DNA of 64,000 nucleotides. It comes from Burkholderia singularis. Lineage in GTDB: Bacteria; Pseudomonadota; Gammaproteobacteria; Burkholderiales; Burkholderiaceae. Below are positions 17,561 through 25,916 of the stretch, one piece after another. The stretch spans positions 1 to 64,000 of the forward strand of contig NZ_FXAN01000047.1 in the NCBI RefSeq assembly GCF_900176645.1, in the 5' to 3' direction. Numbering within the stretch: position 1 is the first letter of the stretch; each line of letters opens with the position of its first letter. The position numbers and the translations under genes are program-made. The notes under the pieces were generated by a model that saw only the letters and a list, made by a program, of their open reading frames with translations, was not told where the DNA came from and searched no databases.

Positions 17561-17712
17561 GATAAGGTCCTCGAGATAGATTCGCAGTGCTGAAATTGAA
17601 AGCGGTCAATATCAGGCATGGATTTGAATCAGGATAGAAACCGCTCACTCGTCCTTTCAAATTTGCCGATAACGTCCGCTGGCTGCATGCCGGCGGCCGC
17701 GGTACGCGTGGT

Positions 17713-18336
17713 TCAGGAAGCCATCGAATCGGACAGGTTCACCAGAAGACTGATGAGGTCGTTCACGGCTGCGGGATTGGTGGCGCCGATATCGGAACCA
17801 TATGCTTGAGACGTGGATAGACTGGTTCCGATGCCGGTGCCGGAAATTTGCGAAGCGGAGCTGCCGGCGCCGATGCTGGTTTGGCCAGCTTGTGAAGCGG
17901 ATGGACTGATACCTGTTCCGGGCGCTTGCGACGCGGAGCCGCCTGCCCCGATACCGGCCGCATAGGCTCGCGATGCCGAACTGCCGATACCCACCGCCGG
18001 AACCTGCGAAGCGGAAGCGCCAGCACCCGGCCCGATACCTGTGCCGGGAACGAGCGACGCGGACGGACCGGCGCCGGGCGTGACACTGGGCTTGTACGAT
18101 GGCGGAGCAGCCGTCGGCGCGGTGGCTCCAGGCCGAGGCGCGGCGATAGCCGGGGCGGTTCGAGCCGGATTGTTTGGTGCCGCGCAAATCTGGGGCTTCG
18201 CCCCTTTGCACACGTTGCGGCAAGCCGTCTGACACTGACGATTGCACTGTTTCATCTGCGGACCAGCCGCGCCTGAGCAGCGAGTAGAACTGGCCTGGCA
18301 GGATGAGCGAACGCCATTGCATCTACCTTTACCCAT
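17713..18336 (-). CDS. Cys-rich, Ser/Gly repeat protein, candidate secreted T3SS accessory protein
   Basis: A 207-aa protein of no recognised family, with GGAG upstream of the ATG at 18336. Residues 1-51 hold eight cysteines (C6, C13, C20, C31, C35, C39, C43, C51) and basic residues. Residues 92-185 are seven imperfect 12-16-aa units with consensus SASQxxGTGIG. The last 20 residues are a hydrophobic helix (AVNDLISLLVNLSDSM). It lies between a 59-aa CxC protein and the DUF1521 gene, all on one strand downstream of the hrpII box at 18689. Harpin-like or surface-appendage roles are possible, but no function can be stated. Confidence 0.65.
   Translation of the reverse strand: MGKGRCNGVRSSCQASSTRCSGAAGPQMKQCNRQCQTACRNVCKGAKPQICAAPNNPARTAPAIAAPRPGATAPTAAPPSYKPSVTPGAGPSASLVPGTGIGPGAGASASQVPAVGIGSSASRAYAAGIGAGGSASQAPGTGISPSASQAGQTSIGAGSSASQISGTGIGTSLSTSQAYGSDIGATNPAAVNDLISLLVNLSDSMAS
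17782..18063 (-). repeat. Seven imperfect SASQxxGTGIG coding repeats
   Basis: DNA encoding residues 92-185 of the Cys-rich protein. Units of 36-48 nt repeat the words for Ser-Ala-Ser-Gln and Gly-Thr-Gly-Ile-Gly with substitutions, which gives a coding minisatellite that can change length in frame. Confidence 0.8.
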
Positions 18337-18413
18337 TATCGAATCTCCAAAATTGAAACAACTGGGTTGCCAAAAGCCAGTTCCACCGGATCGAGTCTCG
18401 CTGGACGGGAAAC

Positions 18414-18593
18414 TCAGCCCGCCACTGGAGTTTGGGCGCCTGTGGCGCCGTTGTTGGTCCCGAGGCTTTGAACCGCCGATTGCAGGGCTTGCATGACGGC
18501 CTGTACGAGTTGCTGTATGGCCGGCGAAGACGCCGCATCCTGTGCGGGAGATTGAACGCCGTTTGCTTGAGAAGCCTTGGAGCAGTTACACAT
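18414..18593 (-). CDS. Small CxC, Gln/Ala-rich protein under a hrpII box
   Basis: A 59-aa protein beginning MCNCSKASQANG, with an Ala/Gln amphipathic helix (IQQLVQAVMQALQSAVQSLG) and a Gly/Asn/Thr-rich tail. GGAGA lies 9 nt before the ATG at 18593, and the upstream in-frame start lacks one. The helix plus glycine-rich tail recalls harpin or small secreted Hrp proteins, but no family is recognised. It is the first gene after a fully canonical hrpII box (18689-18712) with its -10, which is strong evidence that it belongs to the T3SS regulon. Confidence 0.65.
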   Translation of the reverse strand: MCNCSKASQANGVQSPAQDAASSPAIQQLVQAVMQALQSAVQSLGTNNGATGAQTPVAG

Positions 18594-18651
18594 ATCTATT
18601 TCTCCGGTTGAATTGAATGATGTGGTTACCGAGCCGGATTCCACGTAATTG

Positions 18652-18712
18652 ATCATAGGGCGAAGAATCGTGATGAAAGAGATGCTCGCGAAATGAATTG
18701 CGGTAATCCGAA
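18652..18712 (-). promoter_or_regulatory. Canonical hrpII box with matching -10
   Basis: On the minus strand TTCG (18712-18709) and TTCG (18692-18689) are separated by exactly 16 nt. TATGAT at 18657-18652 lies 31 nt further on and fits the YANNRT -10 consensus. This is the most complete HrpB/HrpX-type promoter in the window. It drives the 59-aa gene at 18593 and probably the two genes behind it. Confidence 0.85.
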
Positions 18713-19045
18713 GCCAGTCCCCGCAGCGTTCGTTGGTTAGGCGCGGATGAAGCGCTTGCCGGAAGTAACGAGCTATCCGTTACGCGGCGGCTGACATGGT
18801 CCGACGTGTCATCTGGCTGAAAGGGCAGTCTTCGGCCGCGGCAAGCCGCAATGACCGAATGCGTGCCGTTCACCCGCGTGTTGTGCAAGCCGAATTAGGG
18901 GATCTCTGCAACAGAGGGCGTGGCTCGATCTCGAAGCTCGGCGCGAGGTTTGCGGAAGCTCGTGCGGTGAGCAAGCGGATCCATGACGATCTCGTGGAAG
19001 CGTGCTGAATCGATCGGCAGCGCAGTGGTGCTCGAGGGCAAAGTG
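18713..19045. other. Intergenic region before hpaB end
   Basis: About 330 nt upstream of the hrpII box and beyond the stop of the hpaB-like gene. Open frames on both strands lack ribosome binding sites and protein-like composition. I see no gene or terminator here. Confidence 0.4.
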
Positions 19046-19501
19046 TCATGCGCGCAGCCAGGAAAACACCCCGGATGCGATGCCTTCGAACATCTCGTCG
19101 CTCGATTCCAAAATATTCTGCCGCCAGTAGCGGCCGTGGCCTGCATAGTGTGCAAGCAGTTCGGCGATGGCTTGCCCGGTAATGCCCATGTCGAATGGGA
19201 AGCGCAACGCCAGAATGATTCCGCCGGTATCCGCGTCGAGCCCCAAGTGCGCTTGGTCTTGCGCGTAGATCAGAAGATTGGCTTCCAGCATCAGCCTGAA
19301 TACCACCAGCGTGCGGCCCGAAGTCATCGTGCCGAAGCTGAAGTTGATATACATCGCATCGAGATCGTGCTCGAAATATTCGAGCCGCACATCAAATCCG
19401 TCGACCTCGATGGTGCGTGTCCTGAGGACATGATCGACATCGGTCAATCCAACCGTCTCGCATAATTCCGAGATCAACGTGACATAACGCTCGCTGCTCA
19501 C
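19046..19501 (-). CDS. hpaB: CesT-type T3SS chaperone, HpaB homologue
   Basis: A 151-aa acidic protein with the class I (CesT) chaperone layout: N-terminal helix (YVTLISELCETVGL), strands around DVRLEYFEHDLDAMYINFSF, a central helix region LVVFRLMLEANLLIYAQDQA, strands with GIILALRFPFD, then a C-terminal helix. HpaB is the general effector chaperone of Hrp2 systems. The gene follows hrpD5-hrpD6-pilin, exactly where hpaB lies in Xanthomonas. Confidence 0.85.
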   Translation of the reverse strand: MSSERYVTLISELCETVGLTDVDHVLRTRTIEVDGFDVRLEYFEHDLDAMYINFSFGTMTSGRTLVVFRLMLEANLLIYAQDQAHLGLDADTGGIILALRFPFDMGITGQAIAELLAHYAGHGRYWRQNILESSDEMFEGIASGVFSWLRA

Positions 19502-19561
19502 TTTCTATCCGATATGGCACTTGTGCGAAAAATATATTCGGTAGTGCCAAGGGTACAACGC

Positions 19562-19632
19562 GCCGGCACGTATTTTGTGCCGGCCGCATATGAGGAGGTA
19601 TTTCGTGGATATCCATTCGAATATCCACGAAA
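19562..19632. repeat. Two adjacent perfect hairpins upstream of hpaB
   Basis: The first is an 8-bp stem (GCCGGCAC / GTGCCGGC) with a 7-nt loop at 19562-19584. The second is a 12-bp stem (TTTCGTGGATAT / ATATCCACGAAA) with an 8-nt loop at 19601-19632. They fill the gap between the pilin gene stop and the hpaB start. Neither is followed by a U-tract on the minus strand. They may attenuate or stabilise the transcript between the abundant pilin and the chaperone. Confidence 0.65.
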
Positions 19633-19645
19633 TACGATTAGGCCG

Positions 19646-19900
19646 TTATTGGCCGCCGACCCGCTCCGTATCGGAGAACGACTTCTTCGTCACTTCCGCT
19701 TCCATTTTGTACATATCGGCTTCCGCTTGCGCGGCCGCCAGTTGCTTCTGGAATGCAGTTTGCATAGCCATCGTCTGCATTTGGAATTCCGTCGACTTGG
19801 CCATGCTTTGTTGCAGCGATTGAATGTCGTTCACGTTGAACGTGTTGCTTTGAGGGTTGAGATCGCGATTCGTATTGACAGAGTTAGTATTGCGTACCAT
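19646..19900 (-). CDS. Candidate Hrp pilin/needle subunit (HrpE/HrpY position, SctF)
   Basis: An 84-aa polar, helical protein with no signal peptide. The start is the ATG at 19900 with AAGGAG placed 7-8 nt upstream; the longer frame has no such site. The N-terminus is Asn/Thr/Ser-rich (MVRNTNSVNTNRDLNPQ), followed by Gln/Met/Ala-rich helix (LQQSMAKSTEFQMQTMAMQT). Size, strong ribosome binding site and position between hrpD6 and hpaB match the Xanthomonas pilin gene hrpE and Ralstonia hrpY. Pilins diverge quickly, so this call rests on synteny. Confidence 0.65.
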   Translation of the reverse strand: MVRNTNSVNTNRDLNPQSNTFNVNDIQSLQQSMAKSTEFQMQTMAMQTAFQKQLAAAQAEADMYKMEAEVTKKSFSDTERVGGQ

Positions 19901-20036
19901 TTTAATCTCCTTAAAAATAAATGAGCATGACGCTCCACTACAACCTGGCCACCGCGAGTTTCCGGTGGCTGGTATTTTGCCGGGGCGGATCATTCATGTC
20001 CGCCTGTCGGTATGCCCGGGCCTTGGCCGGTTCATC

Positions 20037-20273
20037 CTATTTCTCTCGATGTTGCAATTGCTGGAGTACGCGTGACGCGGCAAAGAATCCACGGTACAGC
20101 TTGATGAGGTTGCTGCGATCAAGCTCTGTCGTGCTTTTGGTTTCGCCTATGCGTTGAGCGGTTTCTTCGAGTGCTTGGCATATCTCGCCGATGCGCTGCG
20201 AGTTGCCGTCTTGATTCAGGATTTTGGAAATGTTTTCAATTTCCGATGAGTGTGATTCAAGCAATTTGTACAT
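20037..20273 (-). CDS. HrpD6-like small T3SS protein
   Basis: A 78-aa all-helical, charged protein (SEIENISKILNQDGN, RIGEICQALEETAQRIGE, LIKLYRGFFAASRVLQQLQ). Length and position between sctD (hrpD5) and the pilin gene match hrpD6 of Xanthomonas (about 80 aa) and hrpX of Ralstonia. It probably acts as a cytoplasmic helper for needle-subunit export or assembly. Family membership is inferred from synteny. Confidence 0.65.
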   Translation of the reverse strand: MYKLLESHSSEIENISKILNQDGNSQRIGEICQALEETAQRIGETKSTTELDRSNLIKLYRGFFAASRVLQQLQHREK

Positions 20274-20414
20274 TTTCGTTCAAATCAAGTTGAGTGCCGC
20301 CGATGCGGTTCGGTGCGATTGGCGCAGCGAACCAATCTTGTTCGACAGTCGATGCCGAATCGCAACGCGTACTGCGCCGTTCGAACCGCGGGCAGACGTG
20401 CCGATCCGATATGG

Positions 20415-21416
20415 CTATCTGGGTATCGCATTTTCACTTTCCATCGGATCACTGCTGCTGAAGAGATGTTTGACGCCATCGGGGGTTTGGGCAAAGTGCA
20501 CGTCGTTGGAAGCCAGCATTTCCGAATAAGACGGGATCGGGCGAGTTGTGGCATCCGGGCCGCTGGTTCGTAACACAACGTCCGTGATGTTGGGGCCGAG
20601 ATCGTCCCGAACGCGAGCGATGGCGGTTTCGAGCGCGGCTTTCTCGAGAGCCGGCCCATTGACTGCGAAACGGGCGTCACCGAGATACGTGACATACGCG
20701 CCATTGACACCGAGCATGTCGCCGATGCTGCGGGTTACGTCCTGTGCGATATCGTAGTTGCGCTCGATCGTATTGGTCGAGCTGAATCGATCGAGAATCC
20801 TGCGTGCCGCTCGATCGTCCGTGTCGTTCAATACGATGCCGGATACGGCGATGGTGTTGCCGATTGCCCGCGCATACAGCCCGTCGAGGTGCGCTGCCGC
20901 GAGCGCACGGCGGATTTGCTGCGCATTTTCGCTAGTGAAATTGAGCGTCGACGCATGGCTGGCCTCCGCGGTATCGAGCGACAGGCCGATCGTCGCGGAT
21001 ACGAACAACGCACATGTGACGGCTGCGGCGATCGCATGACGATAGAAGCGCGTGCCGTGAGCACGCAATTCGTGCGGCTGCGCAAGCAAAGTGGAAAGCA
21101 GTTCGACGTCGGACGGCCATTTAGGGGTTTCGTTTCCCACGCATAGCACCGTTTCTCCAAACTGAACCGGCTCGAGATCGGTCAGGCTTCGGATGGGCAG
21201 GCCTGGCTCGGCGGTCGCAACGTCAGCGTCCGTTTCGTCGCGCTTCGGCGACACGGTCACGACGCCGTTGGTGTCGACGCGTAAGACCACGTCGTTTCCT
21301 TGCCAGTCAATTAACTGGATATCGGCATCGGCATGCGCGCCGATGCGATAGACACCAGGTTCGATACTGAGTTGTGCGCCGGCATGAAAGCCGGTCAATA
21401 CGCGTAACAGCTTCAT
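20415..21416 (-). CDS. hrcD: T3SS inner-membrane ring protein SctD (HrpD5/HrpW type)
   Basis: A 333-aa bitopic protein. The N-terminal cytoplasmic FHA-like domain (MKLLRVLTGFHAGAQLSIEP, then RIGAHADADIQL) matches SctD proteins. One transmembrane helix lies near residues 124-145 (AIAAAVTCALFVSATIGLSL). The periplasmic part has ring-building motifs (TIAVSGIVLND, VTRSIGDMLGVNGAYVTYLG). The start is the ATG at 21416; the earlier in-frame start is TTG. A perfect hrpII box lies 100 nt upstream. Confidence 0.85.
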   Translation of the reverse strand: MKLLRVLTGFHAGAQLSIEPGVYRIGAHADADIQLIDWQGNDVVLRVDTNGVVTVSPKRDETDADVATAEPGLPIRSLTDLEPVQFGETVLCVGNETPKWPSDVELLSTLLAQPHELRAHGTRFYRHAIAAAVTCALFVSATIGLSLDTAEASHASTLNFTSENAQQIRRALAAAHLDGLYARAIGNTIAVSGIVLNDTDDRAARRILDRFSSTNTIERNYDIAQDVTRSIGDMLGVNGAYVTYLGDARFAVNGPALEKAALETAIARVRDDLGPNITDVVLRTSGPDATTRPIPSYSEMLASNDVHFAQTPDGVKHLFSSSDPMESENAIPR

Positions 21417-21516
21417 CGCCCGTACCAAGTTTTGACAAGTCGCATGAAATCAATAATGCTTAATTTGAACTTGTCTCAAGGTTACGTGATAGATACATCA
21501 TATCGTCGGCCCGATG

Positions 21517-21540
21517 CGAATTCTTCATAGGCGAGGCGAA
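21517..21540 (-). promoter_or_regulatory. Perfect PIP/hrpII box upstream of sctD
   Basis: On the minus strand TTCGC and TTCGC are separated by 15 nt (TTCG-N16-TTCG), with CGAA at 21537-21540 and 21517-21520 on the plus strand. It lies in the gap between the stop of sctT and the start of sctD, so hrpD5-hrpD6-pilin-hpaB form their own activator-controlled unit. The -10 is not exact; TAACCT about 32 nt on is the nearest match. Confidence 0.8.
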
Positions 21541-21624
21541 ACCGTATGACACAGGCGGCTCGCGGAGCTTGTGGCCGATACCGGATAAATGAACGCAAGA
21601 GCCGCACGCCGGCTGGTTTGGCGG

Positions 21625-22425
21625 CTAATGCCCGATCCAGTGCTCGAGTTGCGCGCCGAGTGCCTGCAGCGTCAGTTGGCTGCGCGTTTGGTCGATCACC
21701 AGCCCGGCGAACAGGGCGAGAATCAGTACGGTGAGAGCGCCCTTGATTGGCTGACTGAACGTTCCCAGATCCAGTTTTTCCGCCGACTTTCCGATGAAAC
21801 CGAAGGCAAAGTCCACCAGCAGCAGAATGAACACGATTGGTAACGACAGCTTGGCCGTCAGTTGCAGCAGCGAATCGCTTTGTGTCAAAACGAACGATTC
21901 GAGAATATTGAGTGGAATCGGTTTGATCGCCGCGATCGGCCACCATCGATACGATTCGTATATCGCACCGAGCAGAAACGTCATCCCGCCGAGCGACCAG
22001 AACGCGACGGTCGCGATTTGCGATAGTAATGTAGAGGTCGGCGTCGACTGCTCCTGACGCAACGGATTGCTAACTTGTGCGTTGTTGTAGCCTGTTAGAT
22101 TGTCGATATAGATGCCGGCATTTTCCACGGCCCAGAATACACTCGACGCGGCGAATCCGATCAGAAGTCCGATCAATACTTCGCGGCCCGTCATCAGAAG
22201 CGCCGACATACCTTGGATTTTTTGACCCAGCGACAAAGGTTGCCCATAAGCGACGTATGATCCGAACAACATGACGACGCCAGTGCGGACGGAGCCGCTC
22301 AAACCATTGGCAATAGGCGGGAACATGAGTGCCGGCACCGCGAACCGGAGCGAGCAAAGACCGATAACTGTCGCGTACTGAACCAGTAGCGGGCCATAGG
22401 GGAAAATGGTCAGCGTATCGTTCAT
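21625..22425 (-). CDS. hrcT: T3SS export apparatus protein SctT
   Basis: A 266-aa polytopic membrane protein of the SctT/FliR family. Signatures include FPYGPLLVQYATVIGL-type start, LMTGREVLIGLLIGFAASSV, and NAGIYIDNLTGYNNAQVSNP. Six or so transmembrane helices are visible. Its start overlaps the hrpB7 stop by ATGA; it closes the operon hrpB1-hrpB2-hrcJ-hrpB4-hrpB5-hrcN-hrpB7-hrcT. Confidence 0.93.
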   Translation of the reverse strand: MNDTLTIFPYGPLLVQYATVIGLCSLRFAVPALMFPPIANGLSGSVRTGVVMLFGSYVAYGQPLSLGQKIQGMSALLMTGREVLIGLLIGFAASSVFWAVENAGIYIDNLTGYNNAQVSNPLRQEQSTPTSTLLSQIATVAFWSLGGMTFLLGAIYESYRWWPIAAIKPIPLNILESFVLTQSDSLLQLTAKLSLPIVFILLLVDFAFGFIGKSAEKLDLGTFSQPIKGALTVLILALFAGLVIDQTRSQLTLQALGAQLEHWIGH

Positions 22426-22928
22426 CGGAGTGCCTTTCTGCGGAGTGACCGGGCAACGGAAAGCTCTTCGGCTTCCTCATCGAGCGCATCGTTCGACGCC
22501 ATTTCGAGCGCCCGTTCAATCGTTTGTAGACGATCGCGGCAGCGATCGATGCGGCCAGTGTTTCGTGCAATTTCGCGAAGCGTTTGAGTAATGGTCTCGG
22601 CGGCCTCGGACAGGAGCGCTTCCAGCCGCTGAAATTCTTCGCACTGCATATCGACGCGCTCCGTCAGAATATTCACATAGGTATGGTAATCATTGAACAA
22701 TTCAGGGTGAAACGCCTGGCCGCAGCTGGTTAGCGCGTCTATCTTGCGGATGTATCTATCCAACGTGTTCCGTTCGCTCTCCAAGCGTTCGCGCTGGGCG
22801 TCGCAATGCGCGGCACGCGTTGCATACTCATCGCGCTGCGTTGCAAGCTGCTGGCGCAATTGCCCGTCGTATCGTTGCCCGCGCTCGATCGAACGTTTCA
22901 GCGCCCGAATGAGGAGGGCCGGCGCCAT
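22422..22928 (-). CDS. hrpB7: T3SS stalk protein HrpB7 (SctO)
   Basis: A 168-aa highly charged coiled-coil protein (LRQQLATQRDEYATRAAHCD, RLESERNTLDRYIRKID) between the ATPase and sctT, the position of HrpB7/HrpD. SctO proteins are FliJ-like stalks that link the ATPase to the export gate. It overlaps the sctN stop by one base and the sctT start by ATGA. Confidence 0.82.
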   Translation of the reverse strand: MAPALLIRALKRSIERGQRYDGQLRQQLATQRDEYATRAAHCDAQRERLESERNTLDRYIRKIDALTSCGQAFHPELFNDYHTYVNILTERVDMQCEEFQRLEALLSEAAETITQTLREIARNTGRIDRCRDRLQTIERALEMASNDALDEEAEELSVARSLRRKALR

Positions 22929-24274
22929 CAGTTGCCCGCGAGTGCGAAGAGCAGCTTTTCCGTATCGGATGCGTGTGCGTAGTGTGTCGTGGCCTGACAG
23001 AGGAACGCGCGGATGGCTTCGTGTTTCTCGATGGCTTCATCTGCAAGTGCATCGGTGCCCGGTTTGTATTCACCGATTTGCAGCAACATTTCGACATCCT
23101 GATACTTGGCGATGAGTTCGCGCAGGCGGCCCGATGCCTGCATATAGTGCGGTGGCACGACTTGAGGCATAACGCGGGACAGGCTCTTGAGCACGTCGAT
23201 GGCCGGATAAAAATTCTTCGCGGCGATTTCGCGAGAAAGAATCATGTGCCCGTCGAGGATGCCGCGCACTTCTTCCGCAATGGGATCGTTTCCGGTTTCG
23301 TCCTCGGCCAGAACGGTATAGAGGGCGGTGATCGATCCGACTTCGCCCATGCCGGTGCGTTCCAGCAACCGCGGCAATTCGGCGAAGACCGAAGGCGGGA
23401 AGCCGCGCCGTGCGGGAGGTTCTCCGGCGGCAAGACCAATTTCCCGAACGGCGCGGGCAAATCGCGTCAATGAATCCATCATCAGCAGCACGCGTTGGCC
23501 GCGATCACGAAAATACTCGGCGATCGACGTTGCCACGTATGCGGCCTTCGCTCGCTCGGTCGGCGAGCGATCCGACGTTGCGCAGACGACGACCGAACGC
23601 TGCATGCCTTGCGGGCCGAGAATCAATTCGACAAACTCGCGCACTTCCCGACCACGCTCGCCAATCAACGCGATCACGTTGACGTCGCAGGCGGTTCCTT
23701 TGGCAAACATGCCGAGCAGCGTGCTTTTCCCGACTCCGGCAGGAGCAAAGATTCCCATCCGTTGTCCTTCGGCCAGCGTCAGAAGTGCGTCCACGGCGCG
23801 CACGCCGGTGGGCATCGGCATTTCGATCATGCGCCGGCTCATCGGCGGAGGCGGTGAGGTCAGGATCGGGCGCAGCGTCGCGGCCTCGATCGGTGGTCCT
23901 TCGTCGACGGGTTCACCCAGGCTGTCGATTACGCGCCCGAGCAGCGCATCGCCCACTTTTACGGACAGCGGGCGCCCAAGCCCGATGACCTGTGTCGAAC
24001 GTGAAATATGCTCCAGGGATGCGAATGGCGAGAGCAACGCATATTCGCGCGTGAAGCCGACGACTTCGGCACGTTGCAGCACCGAGCCTTTTGGGTCGCG
24101 TAATTCGCATAGTTCACCTAATGACAAATCCACACCGATGACCTTGAGTAACGTTCCGATTACTTCGATGACTTTGCCGGTGCGGGTGACGGTTGATTGA
24201 ACGCCGAGTTCCTGTTCGATTTCCGCCGCGAATCTCTCGAGATCGAACTCCTCCACGGACCATGCGGGCTTCAT
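22928..24274 (-). CDS. hrcN: T3SS ATPase SctN
   Basis: A 448-aa hexameric ATPase that strips chaperones and unfolds substrates. The Walker A motif GVGKST is at residues 180-185, followed by [16 protein letters not shown] and Walker [19 protein letters not shown]. The family signature [20 protein letters not shown] is present. The ATG overlaps the sctL stop by ATGA. Length is normal. Confidence 0.97.
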   Translation of the reverse strand: MKPAWSVEEFDLERFAAEIEQELGVQSTVTRTGKVIEVIGTLLKVIGVDLSLGELCELRDPKGSVLQRAEVVGFTREYALLSPFASLEHISRSTQVIGLGRPLSVKVGDALLGRVIDSLGEPVDEGPPIEAATLRPILTSPPPPMSRRMIEMPMPTGVRAVDALLTLAEGQRMGIFAPAGVGKSTLLGMFAKGTACDVNVIALIGERGREVREFVELILGPQGMQRSVVVCATSDRSPTERAKAAYVATSIAEYFRDRGQRVLLMMDSLTRFARAVREIGLAAGEPPARRGFPPSVFAELPRLLERTGMGEVGSITALYTVLAEDETGNDPIAEEVRGILDGHMILSREIAAKNFYPAIDVLKSLSRVMPQVVPPHYMQASGRLRELIAKYQDVEMLLQIGEYKPGTDALADEAIEKHEAIRAFLCQATTHYAHASDTEKLLFALAGN

Positions 24275-25146
24275 GCGAACGCTCCGTCATCCGCATGCGG
24301 CTGCTCGATCATCTGGCTGCCGGAAATATCGGTTGCGGAGATGAACGCGTCGGCAGATTGCCAGACATGAAGGCCCGGATCGGACGTCTCGTCTGCCATC
24401 GTGGCGGAGGCAGTGCGATCGACCGCCCGTTTCAGCGCGCGCGATACCGCGTTGCGCATGGCGCGTAACTGCGTGTCGAGACTGGCGTCGACGGTGCCGC
24501 AGTCGGAGTCGCAGACGCAGCTACCCGGCGCAAGCCGTTTGTCGATATTGACCGATAGCGATATCGGATAACCCAGCTCCCGCCAACGCGAGGCGAGGCG
24601 ATTGAATGTCGTTCGTGCTTGTTCGAAATCCTGAGGATTGACGGCGACATGCAGATAGGTTGCGCCGTCGACCATCCGTTCGACCGTGGATAACGCACGC
24701 TCGAATAGCGCATCGTGATTTTGAACATGCACGATCTGTTCGACTGCTGACGTGACGATTTCGGCCAGCCGCGCACACATGCGCTTCTGCATTTTGGTTT
24801 GCATGTCGGCAGATGCCGCGACTTGCTCCATCCATTCGGTGCGTGCTTGGTCATATCCGTCGGCATAGCCTTGAGCTATCGCACTTTCGCAATCCCTGCG
24901 GGCCGCATCGAGTAATTGCTGGGCTTTGTCCTCGGCCGCTGCGACGATCGATGCCGCTTGCGCATGCGCGTCTGCGAGAAGCGCTTCACGCTGGTCGGCG
25001 AGTATGGCATACGCCTGCTCGAGTTCGACCAGTTTGCCAAACGTGTCACGCGCAATGACGTCACCGGTTACGCCGAGGTCGTTATTGATTGCATCAGCGC
25101 CGATCTGAGCCGTTGCCGACCCATTGCGTCTTAGCCAAATAACCAT
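24271..25146 (-). CDS. hrpB5: T3SS stator protein SctL (HrpB5)
   Basis: A 291-aa FliH/SctL-type protein that holds the ATPase to the sorting platform. The middle is a long Ala/Glu/Gln helix ([40 protein letters not shown]) followed by [13 protein letters not shown]. The C-terminal domain has the stator fold ([38 protein letters not shown]). The start is uncertain between ATGs at 25152 and 25146; the latter gives MVIWLRRNG with better spacing to TTGGA. It overlaps sctK by 16 nt. Confidence 0.88.
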   Translation of the reverse strand: MVIWLRRNGSATAQIGADAINNDLGVTGDVIARDTFGKLVELEQAYAILADQREALLADAHAQAASIVAAAEDKAQQLLDAARRDCESAIAQGYADGYDQARTEWMEQVAASADMQTKMQKRMCARLAEIVTSAVEQIVHVQNHDALFERALSTVERMVDGATYLHVAVNPQDFEQARTTFNRLASRWRELGYPISLSVNIDKRLAPGSCVCDSDCGTVDASLDTQLRAMRNAVSRALKRAVDRTASATMADETSDPGLHVWQSADAFISATDISGSQMIEQPHADDGAFA

Positions 25147-25871
25147 GACCATGTTCCAAGCCAGTTGGGCAACTGTGAATACAGCCATGCGCTGCCGTTC
25201 GCGTCGGTCTTTCCGGGCATGAACGCCGGCGCGCCGCCGTCATGGCCGCCGTGCTTGAGCGCCAGTTGCAGCAGATGGCGATATGACAGACCGTCGTGGC
25301 AACCGTCACGCATGAACAATACGAACCCTTCGTTGGCGAGCGCTTGGGCATCCAACGCATCGATCGGCAAATGGAGGCCGCGATCGGTCTCGAGTGTGTC
25401 CATCGGCGGCGCGTCGGCGATGAGCGTTTCGATATGGACGCCTGCCCATTCCGACAATCTGGCCCATACGCGTTTATCGATCGTTCGGCGTAGTTCGATG
25501 CGACGGAAAAGAAGCGCGCGCATGCACAATACCTGCAACCCGACGGCGGTCGGCAACATGCTCAGAAGTGCGAGATTCAATCGAGCCGGCGAGTTTGCCG
25601 ACGTTTCGAGCGCGGGCCGTTGATATGCATCGGGATCGGGATGGATGACATGTGCGGCTTCGGCGAGCGCGCGGGAACAGACATGAAGTGCGTCTTTGCT
25701 CGTATGGGCGAGCGTGTGACGCCATTGTTCGACGATCGATTCATCGACGCCCAGTATGGCCATGTACCAGGAGGGATGTGCCCATAGCGCAGCGTGCGAC
25801 AGATTGGCCTCATACGTTTCGCGCAGCGCGGCTGCGCGTTTGGATGGCGGGCGGGTCGGTTGGGTCTTCAT
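25131..25871 (-). CDS. hrpB4: T3SS protein HrpB4 (SctK)
   Basis: A protein of about 246 aa of the HrpB4/SctK family, the sorting-platform link between the inner ring and SctQ. Recognisable features are YEANLSHAALWAHPSWYM near the N-terminus and LSMLPTAVGLQVLCMRALLF in the middle, plus a Trp-rich C-terminus ([13 protein letters not shown]). The ATG at 25871 is chosen; a GTG at 25892 would add seven residues. No strong ribosome binding site is seen for either. Order hrcJ-hrpB4-hrpB5 is that of Xanthomonas. Confidence 0.82.
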   Translation of the reverse strand: MKTQPTRPPSKRAAALRETYEANLSHAALWAHPSWYMAILGVDESIVEQWRHTLAHTSKDALHVCSRALAEAAHVIHPDPDAYQRPALETSANSPARLNLALLSMLPTAVGLQVLCMRALLFRRIELRRTIDKRVWARLSEWAGVHIETLIADAPPMDTLETDRGLHLPIDALDAQALANEGFVLFMRDGCHDGLSYRHLLQLALKHGGHDGGAPAFMPGKTDANGSAWLYSQLPNWLGTWSWLFG

Positions 25872-25916
25872 ATGAGTGGAAGAGGCGGGCACACTGTGCG
25901 GCCCGGTCTCATCGAA

